Positions 1-6,067 of a stretch of 7,999 nucleotides of DNA are shown one piece after another; the stretch's first letter is position 1; each line of letters begins with the position of its first letter. Under the pieces are notes generated by a model. It did not search any database. It was not told the origin of the DNA and was given only the letters and a program-made list of their open reading frames with translations. A program made the position numbers and the translations under genes. This DNA comes from Pseudobdellovibrionaceae bacterium (GTDB lineage Bacteria > Bdellovibrionota > Bdellovibrionia > Bdellovibrionales > JAMPXM01), in contig CAJYIL010000152.1 in assembly GCA_913774795.1 (NCBI GenBank), forward strand, positions 1-7,999, read 5' to 3'.

Positions 1-691
1 AAAAAAGGTGAGCGGCGACGGTTCGGTCGTCACGCGTGTGAAAGGCGATACGAAGCACGATATCTCGTTCGACCTCATGGGTGACGCGCAAAAGGCGAAG
101 ATCACCGTGAAGGACGGAGCGGGAAATCTGATTCGCACTTTGAACGCGACGACGTTGAAGAAAGGCTCGAATACGATCGAGTGGAATGGCTTGGCGGAAG
201 ACGGAACACCGGCTCGCGCGGGCGATTACAAATTCACGATCGAAGCGACCGCTTCATCGGGTCAAAAAGTTTACGCGAAAACGAACTTCGAAGGCCGCAT
301 CACCGGAATGAACTTCGGTGCAGATGGTCCGATCTTGATGGTCGGTAAGAAACAAGTTCGCATGAGCGAAGTGAAGAAGATCGAAGAAGCTCCAGCAGAC
401 GAAGTCGCGGCCCAGCAAACGGCGCAACCGATTCCTCTGAAAGCGGGCGCGATCAATACGGCGCCAGGTGCGATGCAGGATGCGATGGCGAAAGCCGCGC
501 TCGGAATGGCGAACTCGCAAGCGAAAGCAGCTACGGCCGCTCCGATGCCCGGAACACCAGGAGCTAAGATGGCGACGAACGACGCGGAGATTCCGCCGGC
601 GGAAGACGTCGATCCAGCTACGATCGGGAACATCGCCGATGTTCCGATGGCTCAAGGCATGCTGAATAAACTCGAGAAAGAAATGAAGTAA
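1..691 (+). CDS. flgD: Flagellar hook cap/scaffolding protein FlgD, 3' part (5' end outside window)
   Basis: FlgD forms the temporary cap at the tip of the growing hook and guides polymerisation of the hook protein FlgE outside the cell. The frame is open from the first bases (first whole codon at position 2), so the GTG at 8 is an internal Val and the N-terminal export/assembly region lies off the window. What remains is the FlgD core. The Ig-like (FnIII-type) insert spans roughly positions 60-270, with KITVKDGAGNLIRTL, then NTIEWNGLAEDG and the G-D-Y-K-F-T strand. After it comes the closing Tudor-like segment (GRITGMNFGADGPILMVG) and the end of the core (VKKIEE). About 100 further residues rich in Ala, Pro, Met and Gln follow (386-688), which is longer than usual for the family. 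The stop TAA shares one base with the ATG of the next gene, implying translational coupling. Identification is from family motifs; the tail's role is unknown. Confidence 0.9.
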   Translation, partial: KKVSGDGSVVTRVKGDTKHDISFDLMGDAQKAKITVKDGAGNLIRTLNATTLKKGSNTIEWNGLAEDGTPARAGDYKFTIEATASSGQKVYAKTNFEGRITGMNFGADGPILMVGKKQVRMSEVKKIEEAPADEVAAQQTAQPIPLKAGAINTAPGAMQDAMAKAALGMANSQAKAATAAPMPGTPGAKMATNDAEIPPAEDVDPATIGNIADVPMAQGMLNKLEKEMK

Positions 692-1173
692 TGGCACTAA
701 ATAACTTAGCGAACGCGATCAACAGTGCGGGCGGAGTCGGGGGAGTCGGTGGTGCACAGCCCGCTGGCAAGCCGACGAATGCACCGAACTCATCGGCGGG
801 CGCAGACTTCAGAAACGCTCTCGGAGAAGCGCTGGCCAAGACGCCGGGCGCCTCCGATACGAAGCTTGGGCAAATCGCCGCGCAAATGCCGATGGACGGC
901 GCGCGCGTTCAGCCAGGTTCATCGCTGAAGTTCTCAAACCACTCCCTGGAGCGCATGCACTCGCGCGGAATCACGTACACGGCCGATCAAATGAAATCGA
1001 TCGAGAACGCGGTGGCCAAAGCCGCGGCCAAAGGTTCGAAGGATACGCTGGTTCTCACGGATAACTCAGCGTTGATCGTCAGCGTGAAGAACGGCACCGT
1101 CGTCACGGTCATGGACCGCGCGGCGATGAAAGAAAACGTCTTCACGAATATTGATTCGACAGTCATGGCTTAA
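691..1173 (+). CDS. Flagellar operon protein of the TIGR02530 type
   Basis: This 160-residue protein belongs to a conserved family found next to flgD and flgE in hook operons of Firmicutes and some proteobacteria; its biochemical role is not settled. The family signature is confined to residues 80-160. It begins FSNHSLERMHSRGI, continues with an A-V-x-K-A-x-x-K-G-S-K-D-T-L helix-turn, then ALIVSVKNGTVVTVMD, and ends in the hallmark NVFTNIDS. Residues 1-75 are Gly/Ala/Pro rich (for example GGVGGVGG) and look disordered. There is no signal peptide, so it is presumably cytoplasmic or exported by the flagellar apparatus. The start ATG overlaps the flgD stop by one base and only a weak purine stretch precedes it, so translation probably depends on flgD. 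The hook gene flgE, which normally follows, is about 4.9 kb away here. Confidence 0.85.
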   Translation: MALNNLANAINSAGGVGGVGGAQPAGKPTNAPNSSAGADFRNALGEALAKTPGASDTKLGQIAAQMPMDGARVQPGSSLKFSNHSLERMHSRGITYTADQMKSIENAVAKAAAKGSKDTLVLTDNSALIVSVKNGTVVTVMDRAAMKENVFTNIDSTVMA

Positions 1174-1230
1174 GTCGAGATTGCTAACGACTGCTCGAGA
1201 GCGGGTCTGAATTCCTTTAGACTTCGAGTC

Positions 1231-2046
1231 ATGCGTGCGTTCGTTCTCATCCTTCTCAGCTTCGGCTTGCTCTCTTGCAACGCCCGACACATCGATTACA
1301 CCCAAGGCTCAGGACCGCAAGGCGGCCCCGGATACAGACCCTCAAAGCCCGATGGCAGTTACGAACTTGAAGCGGTCGTGGGTCTTCGATCCGATCGCCT
1401 TCAACAGCCAGATCGCAAATGGCCTTTCTCGTTAAGAGTCTCCTGCGGCTACGAAGAGACCGAGATTCAGATTTTCTCTGATCCCGAAACGGGCGCGATC
1501 TTCGACTCGTCATACCCTGGCTGGAAGATTGGCCAATCGAAATGCCTGGAACTGAGTTGTCAGTCGATCGAAATTCAGATGAGTGGTCTCTCAGTTTCGG
1601 CGGGCACCAATTGCTCAGTTGACCTCGGTGGCATTCGTTTTCAGTCGAGAGCAAAAACGGGATGTTCAGTTTCGGGTCGCTTTGCTGGTGAGTCAGCTCA
1701 AGTGTGGGCCGAAGGGATCCTAAGCGAAATTCAGGTCACCGAAGCTGCGAATAAACAAGTGTTCGCCGATAGCGTGAGAGCAGAACTTGAAACACGCGCG
1801 GAATTGGCGCCAATCAATATCCCCACGACGACTCTTCGTGGAACAGTTGACGGAGCCCGAGCTCTTTTTCTAAGCCTGAGGCTGCCGACGCAAACGCGTA
1901 AAGGATCGATTGTAAATTTCCTGACAGGGCTTGAAGGCGACGCATTCAAAGATTTGGGTCACGGCCATTTCGGCGGAGCCCTTCGTTATTGGGATACGAA
2001 AACAGGCGAATCCAAAATGGCTGAACTCGATTTTTCATGTCGTTGA
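1231..2046 (+). CDS. Predicted lipoprotein of unknown function
   Basis: The 271-residue product starts with a short basic-hydrophobic signal (MRAFVLILLSFGLLSC) whose LLSC lipobox at residues 13-16 predicts lipidation at Cys16 and anchoring in an envelope membrane. A Gly/Pro-rich linker (about 24-42) follows, then a beta-rich body. Six more cysteines (72, 105, 110, 128, 145, 270) could form disulfides in the periplasm. I do not recognise a family. The ATG is chosen because it gives an intact lipoprotein signal; the Shine-Dalgarno is weak. The gene lies 57 bases after the flagellar operon protein and its end overlaps the following gene by 10 bases, so the two are probably one unit, possibly a lipoprotein working with an outer-membrane barrel. 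That pairing is inferred from position only. Confidence 0.75.
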   Translation: MRAFVLILLSFGLLSCNARHIDYTQGSGPQGGPGYRPSKPDGSYELEAVVGLRSDRLQQPDRKWPFSLRVSCGYEETEIQIFSDPETGAIFDSSYPGWKIGQSKCLELSCQSIEIQMSGLSVSAGTNCSVDLGGIRFQSRAKTGCSVSGRFAGESAQVWAEGILSEIQVTEAANKQVFADSVRAELETRAELAPINIPTTTLRGTVDGARALFLSLRLPTQTRKGSIVNFLTGLEGDAFKDLGHGHFGGALRYWDTKTGESKMAELDFSCR

Positions 2047-2795
2047 TTTTCTGTTTTCTTCTTAGCCTGATCACGCACGCTGACGATTCGTCACGCTCGA
2101 TCGTTCTCGGGCATAACCTCACACCGACGACGCAAACACTCCCCAAGAACGGCGTGACGCTCGGGAATTATATTCTTGGCTACGGCGTCACGAAAGACAT
2201 CACGTTTGCGTCTAGCCCTTGGCTTTACAAAACGTACAACATGTACAGCGCCATCGTGAGAGGTCGCGGCTGTCTCGAGACAAGCGGGGAGTCGTGTCTA
2301 ACGGATTGGGCCATTCAAGCGATGTATTTGAAGACCGGTAAATTCGGCGATCGCGCTTATCAAATGGAGGCGCTTAACACTTCATTTGTTGTGAAGCGCG
2401 ATCTCGCCGACTTTTACAGTCTCGACGTCGCTTTCAATTTCATGAACTTTTTTGACGAGACCGCGCCCTTTTCTTTGAGACGAGAGCCGTATAACAGTGA
2501 CGCCTTTCAGTTTTCGCTCTCGACTCTCCACGAACTCCGGCTACCGGCCGGATTCGGTTTTCTCGTTGAGCTCGGTGTTCTCGGCGTGAACTACACCTAT
2601 CCCGAGATGCACTGGGGTCTTTCGGTTCATCATCGATCGTCGCACTTTCTCGTTCAGCTCGGCTTCTCGCAAACGTTGACGTCAGGAACACTGAGCCGAC
2701 TTTTCAGAACGAATCAGATCGTCTCGTTAAGCGGCGGCGAACCGGGCTACGATTTCTCGATGCATCCTGAAGTTCAGCTGCAGATCTTTCTTTAG
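2037..2795 (+). CDS. Putative outer-membrane beta-barrel protein, unknown function
   Basis: This is a 252-residue protein with a compact Sec signal peptide (MSLIFCFLLSLITHA, probable cleavage before Asp16). The mature part shows alternating hydrophobic/polar strands and many aromatic residues, such as GVTLGNYILGYGVTKDITFASSPWL near the N-terminus and GFGFLVELGVLGVNYTY near residues 173-190. It ends in a strand with terminal Phe-Leu (VQLQIFL), as is common in outer-membrane barrels. Two close cysteines (79 and 87) sit in a probable loop and may form a disulfide. No named family is recognised. The start lies inside the preceding lipoprotein gene (10-base overlap) without a clear Shine-Dalgarno, so expression is probably coupled to it. 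The stop lies only five bases from the end of the convergent mltA gene. Confidence 0.7.
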   Translation: MSLIFCFLLSLITHADDSSRSIVLGHNLTPTTQTLPKNGVTLGNYILGYGVTKDITFASSPWLYKTYNMYSAIVRGRGCLETSGESCLTDWAIQAMYLKTGKFGDRAYQMEALNTSFVVKRDLADFYSLDVAFNFMNFFDETAPFSLRREPYNSDAFQFSLSTLHELRLPAGFGFLVELGVLGVNYTYPEMHWGLSVHHRSSHFLVQLGFSQTLTSGTLSRLFRTNQIVSLSGGEPGYDFSMHPEVQLQIFL

Positions 2796-2800
2796 TTCGA

Positions 2801-4093
2801 TCAATTGCAGACCGATTTGCCAGCACCCCGAGGAACCGCGACGTAGAAGCCGCCGGCGTTATTCATCTTGCCGGCGATATCTCCTGCGAGTTTGCCTGCA
2901 CCAAAATACCAATCCACATGGGCTCCGCGAATCGCTCCGCCGGTATCCTGCGCGAGAGCGAAGGTCGAGATACGTGGGCAAGACGGTGCTCCGCCAAATT
3001 TATTCACATCGATCAACATCGAAGCGCCTGGCGGCACGAGATCGCGATCAACCGCAACCGAATGGCGACCCACGACCGGAACTTTTTCTGAACCGTAAGG
3101 TCCTTCAGCTTCGGGCTTAAAAAACACGTAGGACTGATCGTACGACATCAGCTTGCGCGCGCGAACGGGATCGGCTTTTAAGAAGCGCTTGATGCCTTCG
3201 ATGTTCGAGTAGTCAGAGCCTCTTCCCCCGCCGCACTTCACGACGCTCCCGAGCATGCGCAGAGTGCGACCATTCTTGGCTCCGAAGTTCGCGGCCACCA
3301 TTGTCTTTGTTCCGTTTATCTCCAGCACTTCAAGTTTTGCCGAACCTTGAATCATCATCGAATCGAGTTCGATCGGATCGGCCAAGTAAGCGAAAATGAG
3401 ATTACGATTGGCGAGTGCGCCATTTTCAATTTCGCGGCGAGTGTAGAAGGGCGAATAAGTTCCGTTCGGATTTTTGCGACACCACTTCATCGGGCGACCT
3501 TGAAGTGAAACGCCACAGTTTGCCGGCGCGTTGTCGGGAATCTGAACGAGCTCTGGAGGAGTCGCGTAGACCGGGTATTGGAAAGCGCCCTGACGAACGC
3601 GCGACGCTTGAAGCACCGGCGTGAAGTATCCCGTGAACTGAACGTCGCCTTTCTTAAAGCGCGTTTCATCTTGTGGGAAACCTAGGCTCTTATACCAGTC
3701 GAACTCCAAACGGATTCGATTGAGGTAGGTGCGAACATCGGGAGATGCGTTGGCGATTTCGAGCATGCGTTTGTTAGTCTGCGTGCACCACTCATCACGT
3801 TGATACATCTTGCAGCCGAGTTTCATTTGGGGCTTGTCGTTAACGTCTTTGATCGCGCAGCGTGCGACCTGGTAGCGAAGGGCTTTTCGGATGCCCGCCA
3901 TGTCGCCCTGCTCATCGCAACGTGCGGTCATCTCGGATTCATTCGCCAGACGAAACTGCATGGTGGGGTGAACGATGGGCCCCGTCGGGTGGGCGCGTTT
4001 CACCGCAAGGTGATTCAGACACTGCTCGATGGCATCGGCCTGAGCCAGAGGCGAAAGGAAGAGCATCACGAGCGCAAGAGCGAATTTTCCCAT
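2801..4093 (-). CDS. mltA: Membrane-bound lytic murein transglycosylase A (MltA family)
   Basis: MltA enzymes cleave the MurNAc-GlcNAc bond of peptidoglycan in the periplasm, leaving 1,6-anhydro ends. The 430-residue product has a signal peptide (MGKFALALVMLFLSPLAQA, cut before Asp20). The MltA domain begins near FTGYFTPVLQASR (153-165) and includes the PIELDSMMIQGSAKL (240-254) and YSNIEGIKRFLKADP (295-309) stretches. The C-terminal 3D domain follows: PVVGRHSVAVDRDLVPPGA (339-357), QDTGGAIRG (382-390) and HVDWYFG (392-398). Asp394 in the last motif corresponds to the catalytic Asp of E. coli MltA (D308); Asp383 is also conserved. Unlike E. coli MltA it has no lipobox, so it is probably soluble or held by other means. 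The N-terminal 130 residues are enriched in Cys (25, 59, 79, 94, 103) and are not a recognised domain. The start is fixed by the signal peptide; no good Shine-Dalgarno is seen. Confidence 0.92.
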   Translation of the reverse strand: MGKFALALVMLFLSPLAQADAIEQCLNHLAVKRAHPTGPIVHPTMQFRLANESEMTARCDEQGDMAGIRKALRYQVARCAIKDVNDKPQMKLGCKMYQRDEWCTQTNKRMLEIANASPDVRTYLNRIRLEFDWYKSLGFPQDETRFKKGDVQFTGYFTPVLQASRVRQGAFQYPVYATPPELVQIPDNAPANCGVSLQGRPMKWCRKNPNGTYSPFYTRREIENGALANRNLIFAYLADPIELDSMMIQGSAKLEVLEINGTKTMVAANFGAKNGRTLRMLGSVVKCGGGRGSDYSNIEGIKRFLKADPVRARKLMSYDQSYVFFKPEAEGPYGSEKVPVVGRHSVAVDRDLVPPGASMLIDVNKFGGAPSCPRISTFALAQDTGGAIRGAHVDWYFGAGKLAGDIAGKMNNAGGFYVAVPRGAGKSVCN

Positions 4094-4150
4094 ACGCTTG
4101 AGAAGAGCAAGCCCGAGACCGGCTGCTCTAGGGCTGGAATGTGTTTGGGA

Positions 4151-4167
4151 TGTCTAACGGTTAGACA
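4151..4167. promoter_or_regulatory. Perfect 17-base palindrome upstream of mltA, candidate operator
   Basis: TGTCTAACGGTTAGACA has two perfect 8-base arms around a single central G. It lies in the 115-base gap between the phosphatase gene and mltA, with its near edge 57 bases upstream of the mltA ATG, where a promoter would be expected. The size and symmetry resemble operators of dimeric repressors such as TetR- or MarR-type proteins. No convincing -35/-10 pair is visible, and a hairpin role cannot be excluded (seven pairs with a CGG loop), though no T-tract follows on either strand. Confidence 0.4.
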
Positions 4168-4208
4168 GGGGCCTTCGGGCGTCAGCCAGATTTTGCGATG
4201 CGAATCGA

Positions 4209-4994
4209 TTAACGTGCGACTTTGGTCGTGACACGCTCGAGTTCAGAGAGTTCTTTTTTGAATTCGGGCGACTTCGAGAACTCCTTGTACAGACGTTCGC
4301 CCAGGGCTTGCCCAGCGATGATATCGCTTCGGTGATGCATGCCAGAGAGTACTCGGTCTTCTGCGATCACGTCGGCGCGTTTGAGGAGCTCCTTGGTCTT
4401 GGATGGGTACATATCGCTCAGAACGAGAGCGTAAAGGCGCGACAGCGTCGCGTGGCCGCTTGGGTAAGCCGGCGTCACCTCACGCGCGACGCACGGTTCG
4501 ACATCTTTTATATATTGAAAAGGGCGTTTACGACCCCGTTCGGTTTTTAATCGCTGAATGAAAAAGTCGGAATCGTTTCTGATTTGTTCGAAGAAGGGTG
4601 CCAGCTTTTCGATCTGGGCGTTGGTCAAGGAGCCTTTCGGGCCGCCGAAGAAGTTTGCGAGCGTAACCTTCACCTCGGTGGCTGCGCGGTCGCAGTCCGC
4701 TTTTGTTCGCATCTCTTGGAGACTCAGCAAATTCAATTCATCGGCGCGCTGTTCGATCGACCCCGGTGCAGGCGATGGCGCCACGGATTTTGCGATGACC
4801 GAGTAGAGATCGCCATTGATGAATTTGGGTTTCGTCGGAGTCGGGTGAAGGACCACATTCTTCGCGTCACCGAGCTCGCGAGATGGCTCGTTTGCGGTCG
4901 AGCTCTTGCTCGTCTCAGACATTCCGAGGATCGGAGAGACGGGTTCGGTGGCGCAAGCCGAGAGCAAGAGGGCAAGCAAAGCGATCTTCTTCAT
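4209..4994 (-). CDS. Lipoprotein PAP2-superfamily phosphatase (class A acid phosphatase-like)
   Basis: This is a phosphohydrolase of the PAP2/vanadium-haloperoxidase fold, closest in style to bacterial class A non-specific acid phosphatases (PhoN type), which remove phosphate from organic esters in the periplasm. In the 261-residue product the three signature motifs are present. KX6RP is K150 to P158 (KTERGRKRP), PSGH is at 178-181, and R-X5-H-X3-D is R214, H220 and D224 (RVLSGMHHRSD). The residue before that Arg is Asp, where PhoN has Ser. Upstream helices (SPAPGS, then A-D-x-x-x-L near 75-90) also match the class A layout. I start it at the ATG at 4994 because it opens a lipoprotein signal, MKKIALLALLLSAC, with lipobox LSAC and lipidated Cys14; the longer frame to 5159 would bury this signal. 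The substrate is unknown. It is divergent from the GST gene, and 115 bases separate its stop from the mltA start. Confidence 0.87.
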   Translation of the reverse strand: MKKIALLALLLSACATEPVSPILGMSETSKSSTANEPSRELGDAKNVVLHPTPTKPKFINGDLYSVIAKSVAPSPAPGSIEQRADELNLLSLQEMRTKADCDRAATEVKVTLANFFGGPKGSLTNAQIEKLAPFFEQIRNDSDFFIQRLKTERGRKRPFQYIKDVEPCVAREVTPAYPSGHATLSRLYALVLSDMYPSKTKELLKRADVIAEDRVLSGMHHRSDIIAGQALGERLYKEFSKSPEFKKELSELERVTTKVAR

Positions 4995-5082
4995 AGACTC
5001 ATTTGAACCGCACCTCAGCTCGAAAATCAACGAGACGCCTTGCGGCTTTGGCCGATGACGGGGCGAGTAAGGTCGAAATTTT

Positions 5083-5119
5083 GTGAATGGGATTTCACGC
5101 GACTTCGCTGAGGGTCGCG
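5083..5119. promoter_or_regulatory. Dyad symmetries in the divergent phosphatase/GST intergenic region
   Basis: The 154-base gap between the two divergent starts (4995-5148) must hold both promoters. It contains GTGAA (5083-5087) and its inverted copy TTCAC (5094-5098), six bases apart, followed at once by a six-pair stem: CGCGAC (5098-5103), a ten-base loop, and GTCGCG (5114-5119). Either could be a regulator site or a leader hairpin for the GST mRNA. No clear sigma-70 boxes can be pointed to. Confidence 0.25.
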
Positions 5120-5134
5120 AGCAACCTAGCACTT

Positions 5135-5141
5135 GAAGGAG
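5135..5141 (+). promoter_or_regulatory. Strong ribosome binding site of the GST gene
   Basis: GAAGGAG lies seven bases before the ATG at 5149 and fixes this as the start. It is one of only two strong Shine-Dalgarno sequences in the window; the other precedes flgE. Confidence 0.8.
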
Positions 5142-5148
5142 TCTCCAT

Positions 5149-5757
5149 ATGCAAACCAAACTCTATTATTCTCCAGGTGCTTGTTCGATGGCATCTCACA
5201 TTGCTCTCGAAGAAGCGAAGGCCGATTACTCGATTGAAAAAGTCGATCTCAAAACTCACCGAGTCGGTGATCGCAGCTTTTACGACATCAACCCGAAAGG
5301 GTCTGTTCCTGTTCTCGACATCGCTGAGAGCGGAGAACGTCTCACCGAGAACACGGCGATTCTCCCTTTCATCGCTGACAAATATCCGCACGCGAATTTG
5401 ATCGCTCCCGCCGGAACAATGAAGCGCTATCACACGATGGAATGGCTCGGATTCATTACGAGCGAAATTCATAAATCGTTTGCGCCTTATTTTCATCCGG
5501 AAGCGACGAGCGAAACCAAACAAGAAGCCGCGCAGATCCTCTCGAAGAAATTCGAGATCGTCGATGAGGCACTTCGGAGAAACGCGTATCTCACCGGGAG
5601 TGCGCCGACGGTCGCAGACTTCTATTTATTCGTGATGGAGACGTGGCTCGAGAAGTTCAAGCACCCAGCCGCGAAACTTTCTTCGATCGAAAGACATTTA
5701 AACCTGATGCGTGAGCGGCCTTCCGTGAAAAACGTCCTGAAGGCCTACGGACACTAG
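5149..5757 (+). CDS. gstA: Beta-class glutathione S-transferase
   Basis: This cytoplasmic enzyme of the bacterial beta-class GST type conjugates or reduces electrophiles with glutathione in detoxification. The 202 residues are full length for the class. The thioredoxin-fold N-terminal domain starts KLYYSPGACSMASHIAL, with Cys12 at the position of catalytic Cys10 of Proteus mirabilis GST B1-1. NPKGSVPVL carries the cis-Pro at 54, and LTENTAI supplies glutathione contacts, with Asn68 where Ser is usual. The helical C-terminal domain has EWLGFITSEIHKSF with His108-Lys109 (His106-Lys107 in the Proteus enzyme), and the N-capping box TVAD at 154-157 before FYLFV. It reads away from the phosphatase gene and towards flgE, and has no evident link to either. 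After its TAG stop the same frame stays open for 49 codons. Confidence 0.93.
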   Translation: MQTKLYYSPGACSMASHIALEEAKADYSIEKVDLKTHRVGDRSFYDINPKGSVPVLDIAESGERLTENTAILPFIADKYPHANLIAPAGTMKRYHTMEWLGFITSEIHKSFAPYFHPEATSETKQEAAQILSKKFEIVDEALRRNAYLTGSAPTVADFYLFVMETWLEKFKHPAAKLSSIERHLNLMRERPSVKNVLKAYGH

Positions 5758-5793
5758 AGCTTTGGTCGCAGGAAAAATCTGACTGGCCTCAAT

Positions 5794-5817
5794 GCCGCCG
5801 CGATTTTACGTGGCGGC
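5794..5817 (+). terminator. GC-rich hairpin after the GST gene, possible terminator
   Basis: The left arm GCCGCCGCG (5794-5802) pairs with CGTGGCGGC (5809-5817) over nine pairs with one G-T wobble, closing a six-base ATTTTA loop. It lies 36 bases after the GST stop, as a terminator would, but no T-tract follows. It may therefore be a 3'-end stabiliser or a Rho-linked pause rather than an intrinsic terminator. Confidence 0.4.
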
Positions 5818-5955
5818 CGCGTCGGCAAAAACTTCCCCGATCTGACGAAGAAACAGAACTTCGCGAGAAATGAACCAGACGGATTGCGGAATGAGTCACA
5901 CCGTTAGAAACTGAATTTGTCGATCGAGCCATGAGGGCGAGAGAGACTAACGCAA

Positions 5956-6047
5956 GTGAGAGTCGACTACTTTCACGAGCGAAACTGAGCTGGTCTCCGG
6001 ACGACTACCGGGGAAGCTCTCCAAGCCACCGACTGATTGACGTGGCT
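5956..6047 (+). promoter_or_regulatory. Triple-hairpin 5' leader of flgE, candidate cis-regulatory RNA
   Basis: Three hairpins follow one another. The first pairs GTGAGAGT (5956-5963) with ACTTTCAC (5969-5976). The second pairs GAGCT plus TCTCCGG (5987-6000, with a two-base GG bulge) with CCGGGGA plus AGCTC (6008-6019), giving twelve pairs. The third pairs AGCCAC (6024-6029) with GTGGCT (6042-6047). Each loop contains CGACT (5964-5968, 6002-6006, 6030-6034), and the first two share CGACTAC running into the stem. The last hairpin ends seven bases before the Shine-Dalgarno. The repeated loop motif suggests binding of a protein or small RNA that controls hook protein translation. I know of no named family with this layout, and it does not match the c-di-GMP-I riboswitch core. 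Structure was judged by eye. Confidence 0.5.
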
Positions 6048-6054
6048 AAGCCTT

Positions 6055-6062
6055 AGGAGGGG
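6055..6062 (+). promoter_or_regulatory. Very strong ribosome binding site of flgE
   Basis: AGGAGGGG sits a few bases before the ATG at 6068 and is nearly a full anti-16S match, fitting a highly made structural protein. It overlaps a small dyad, CTAAG and CTTAG around one C (6046-6056), which also uses the last bases of the third leader hairpin. Alternative pairing there could hide or free the site. Confidence 0.85.
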
Positions 6063-6067
6063 TTCGT

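Larger units (their letters stand above)
5758..6067 (+). other. 310-base gene-free leader/intergenic region before flgE
   Basis: No independent gene is supported here. The first half (to 5907) is an in-frame open continuation of the GST frame and contains a GC-rich hairpin. The second half holds three successive hairpins and the flgE ribosome binding site. The flgE promoter must lie in this stretch unless the GST transcript reads through. I could not identify convincing sigma-70, sigma-28 or sigma-54 boxes by eye. Confidence 0.6.

Noticed and set aside
8..10. GTG at position 8 as the start of flgD
   Set aside because: The frame is already open at position 2 and the N-terminal FlgD region would be missing. 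The gene is simply cut by the window edge.
254..697. 147-residue minus-strand open frame opposite flgD
   Set aside because: It is Arg/His-rich with shadow-type composition, antisense to a clear flgD.
4166..4185. Terminator for the phosphatase gene (GCC-TTCG-GGC hairpin)
   Set aside because: The stem has only three pairs and no T-tract follows on the minus strand.
4584..5006. 140-residue plus-strand open frame opposite the phosphatase gene
   Set aside because: It is a shadow of a well-supported PAP2 gene and has no family-like motifs.
5082..5098. CRP/FNR-type site TGTGA...TCAC
   Set aside because: The spacing between half-sites is eight rather than six bases, so it does not fit the CRP consensus.
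4995..5159. Longer 316-residue start for the phosphatase gene (ATG at 5159)
   Set aside because: It would put 55 residues ahead of a perfect lipoprotein signal (MKKIALLALLLSAC) and overlap the GST start. The ATG at 4994 is far more plausible.
5784..5799. Sigma-54-like GG-N10-GC spacing after the GST gene
   Set aside because: Only the GG and GC dinucleotides match; the conserved TT before GC is CC, and the site lies in the hairpin nearly 280 bases upstream of flgE.
5930..6047. c-di-GMP-I (GEMM) riboswitch in the flgE leader
   Set aside because: The conserved GEMM core segments and tetraloop/receptor arrangement are not present; the hairpin layout differs.
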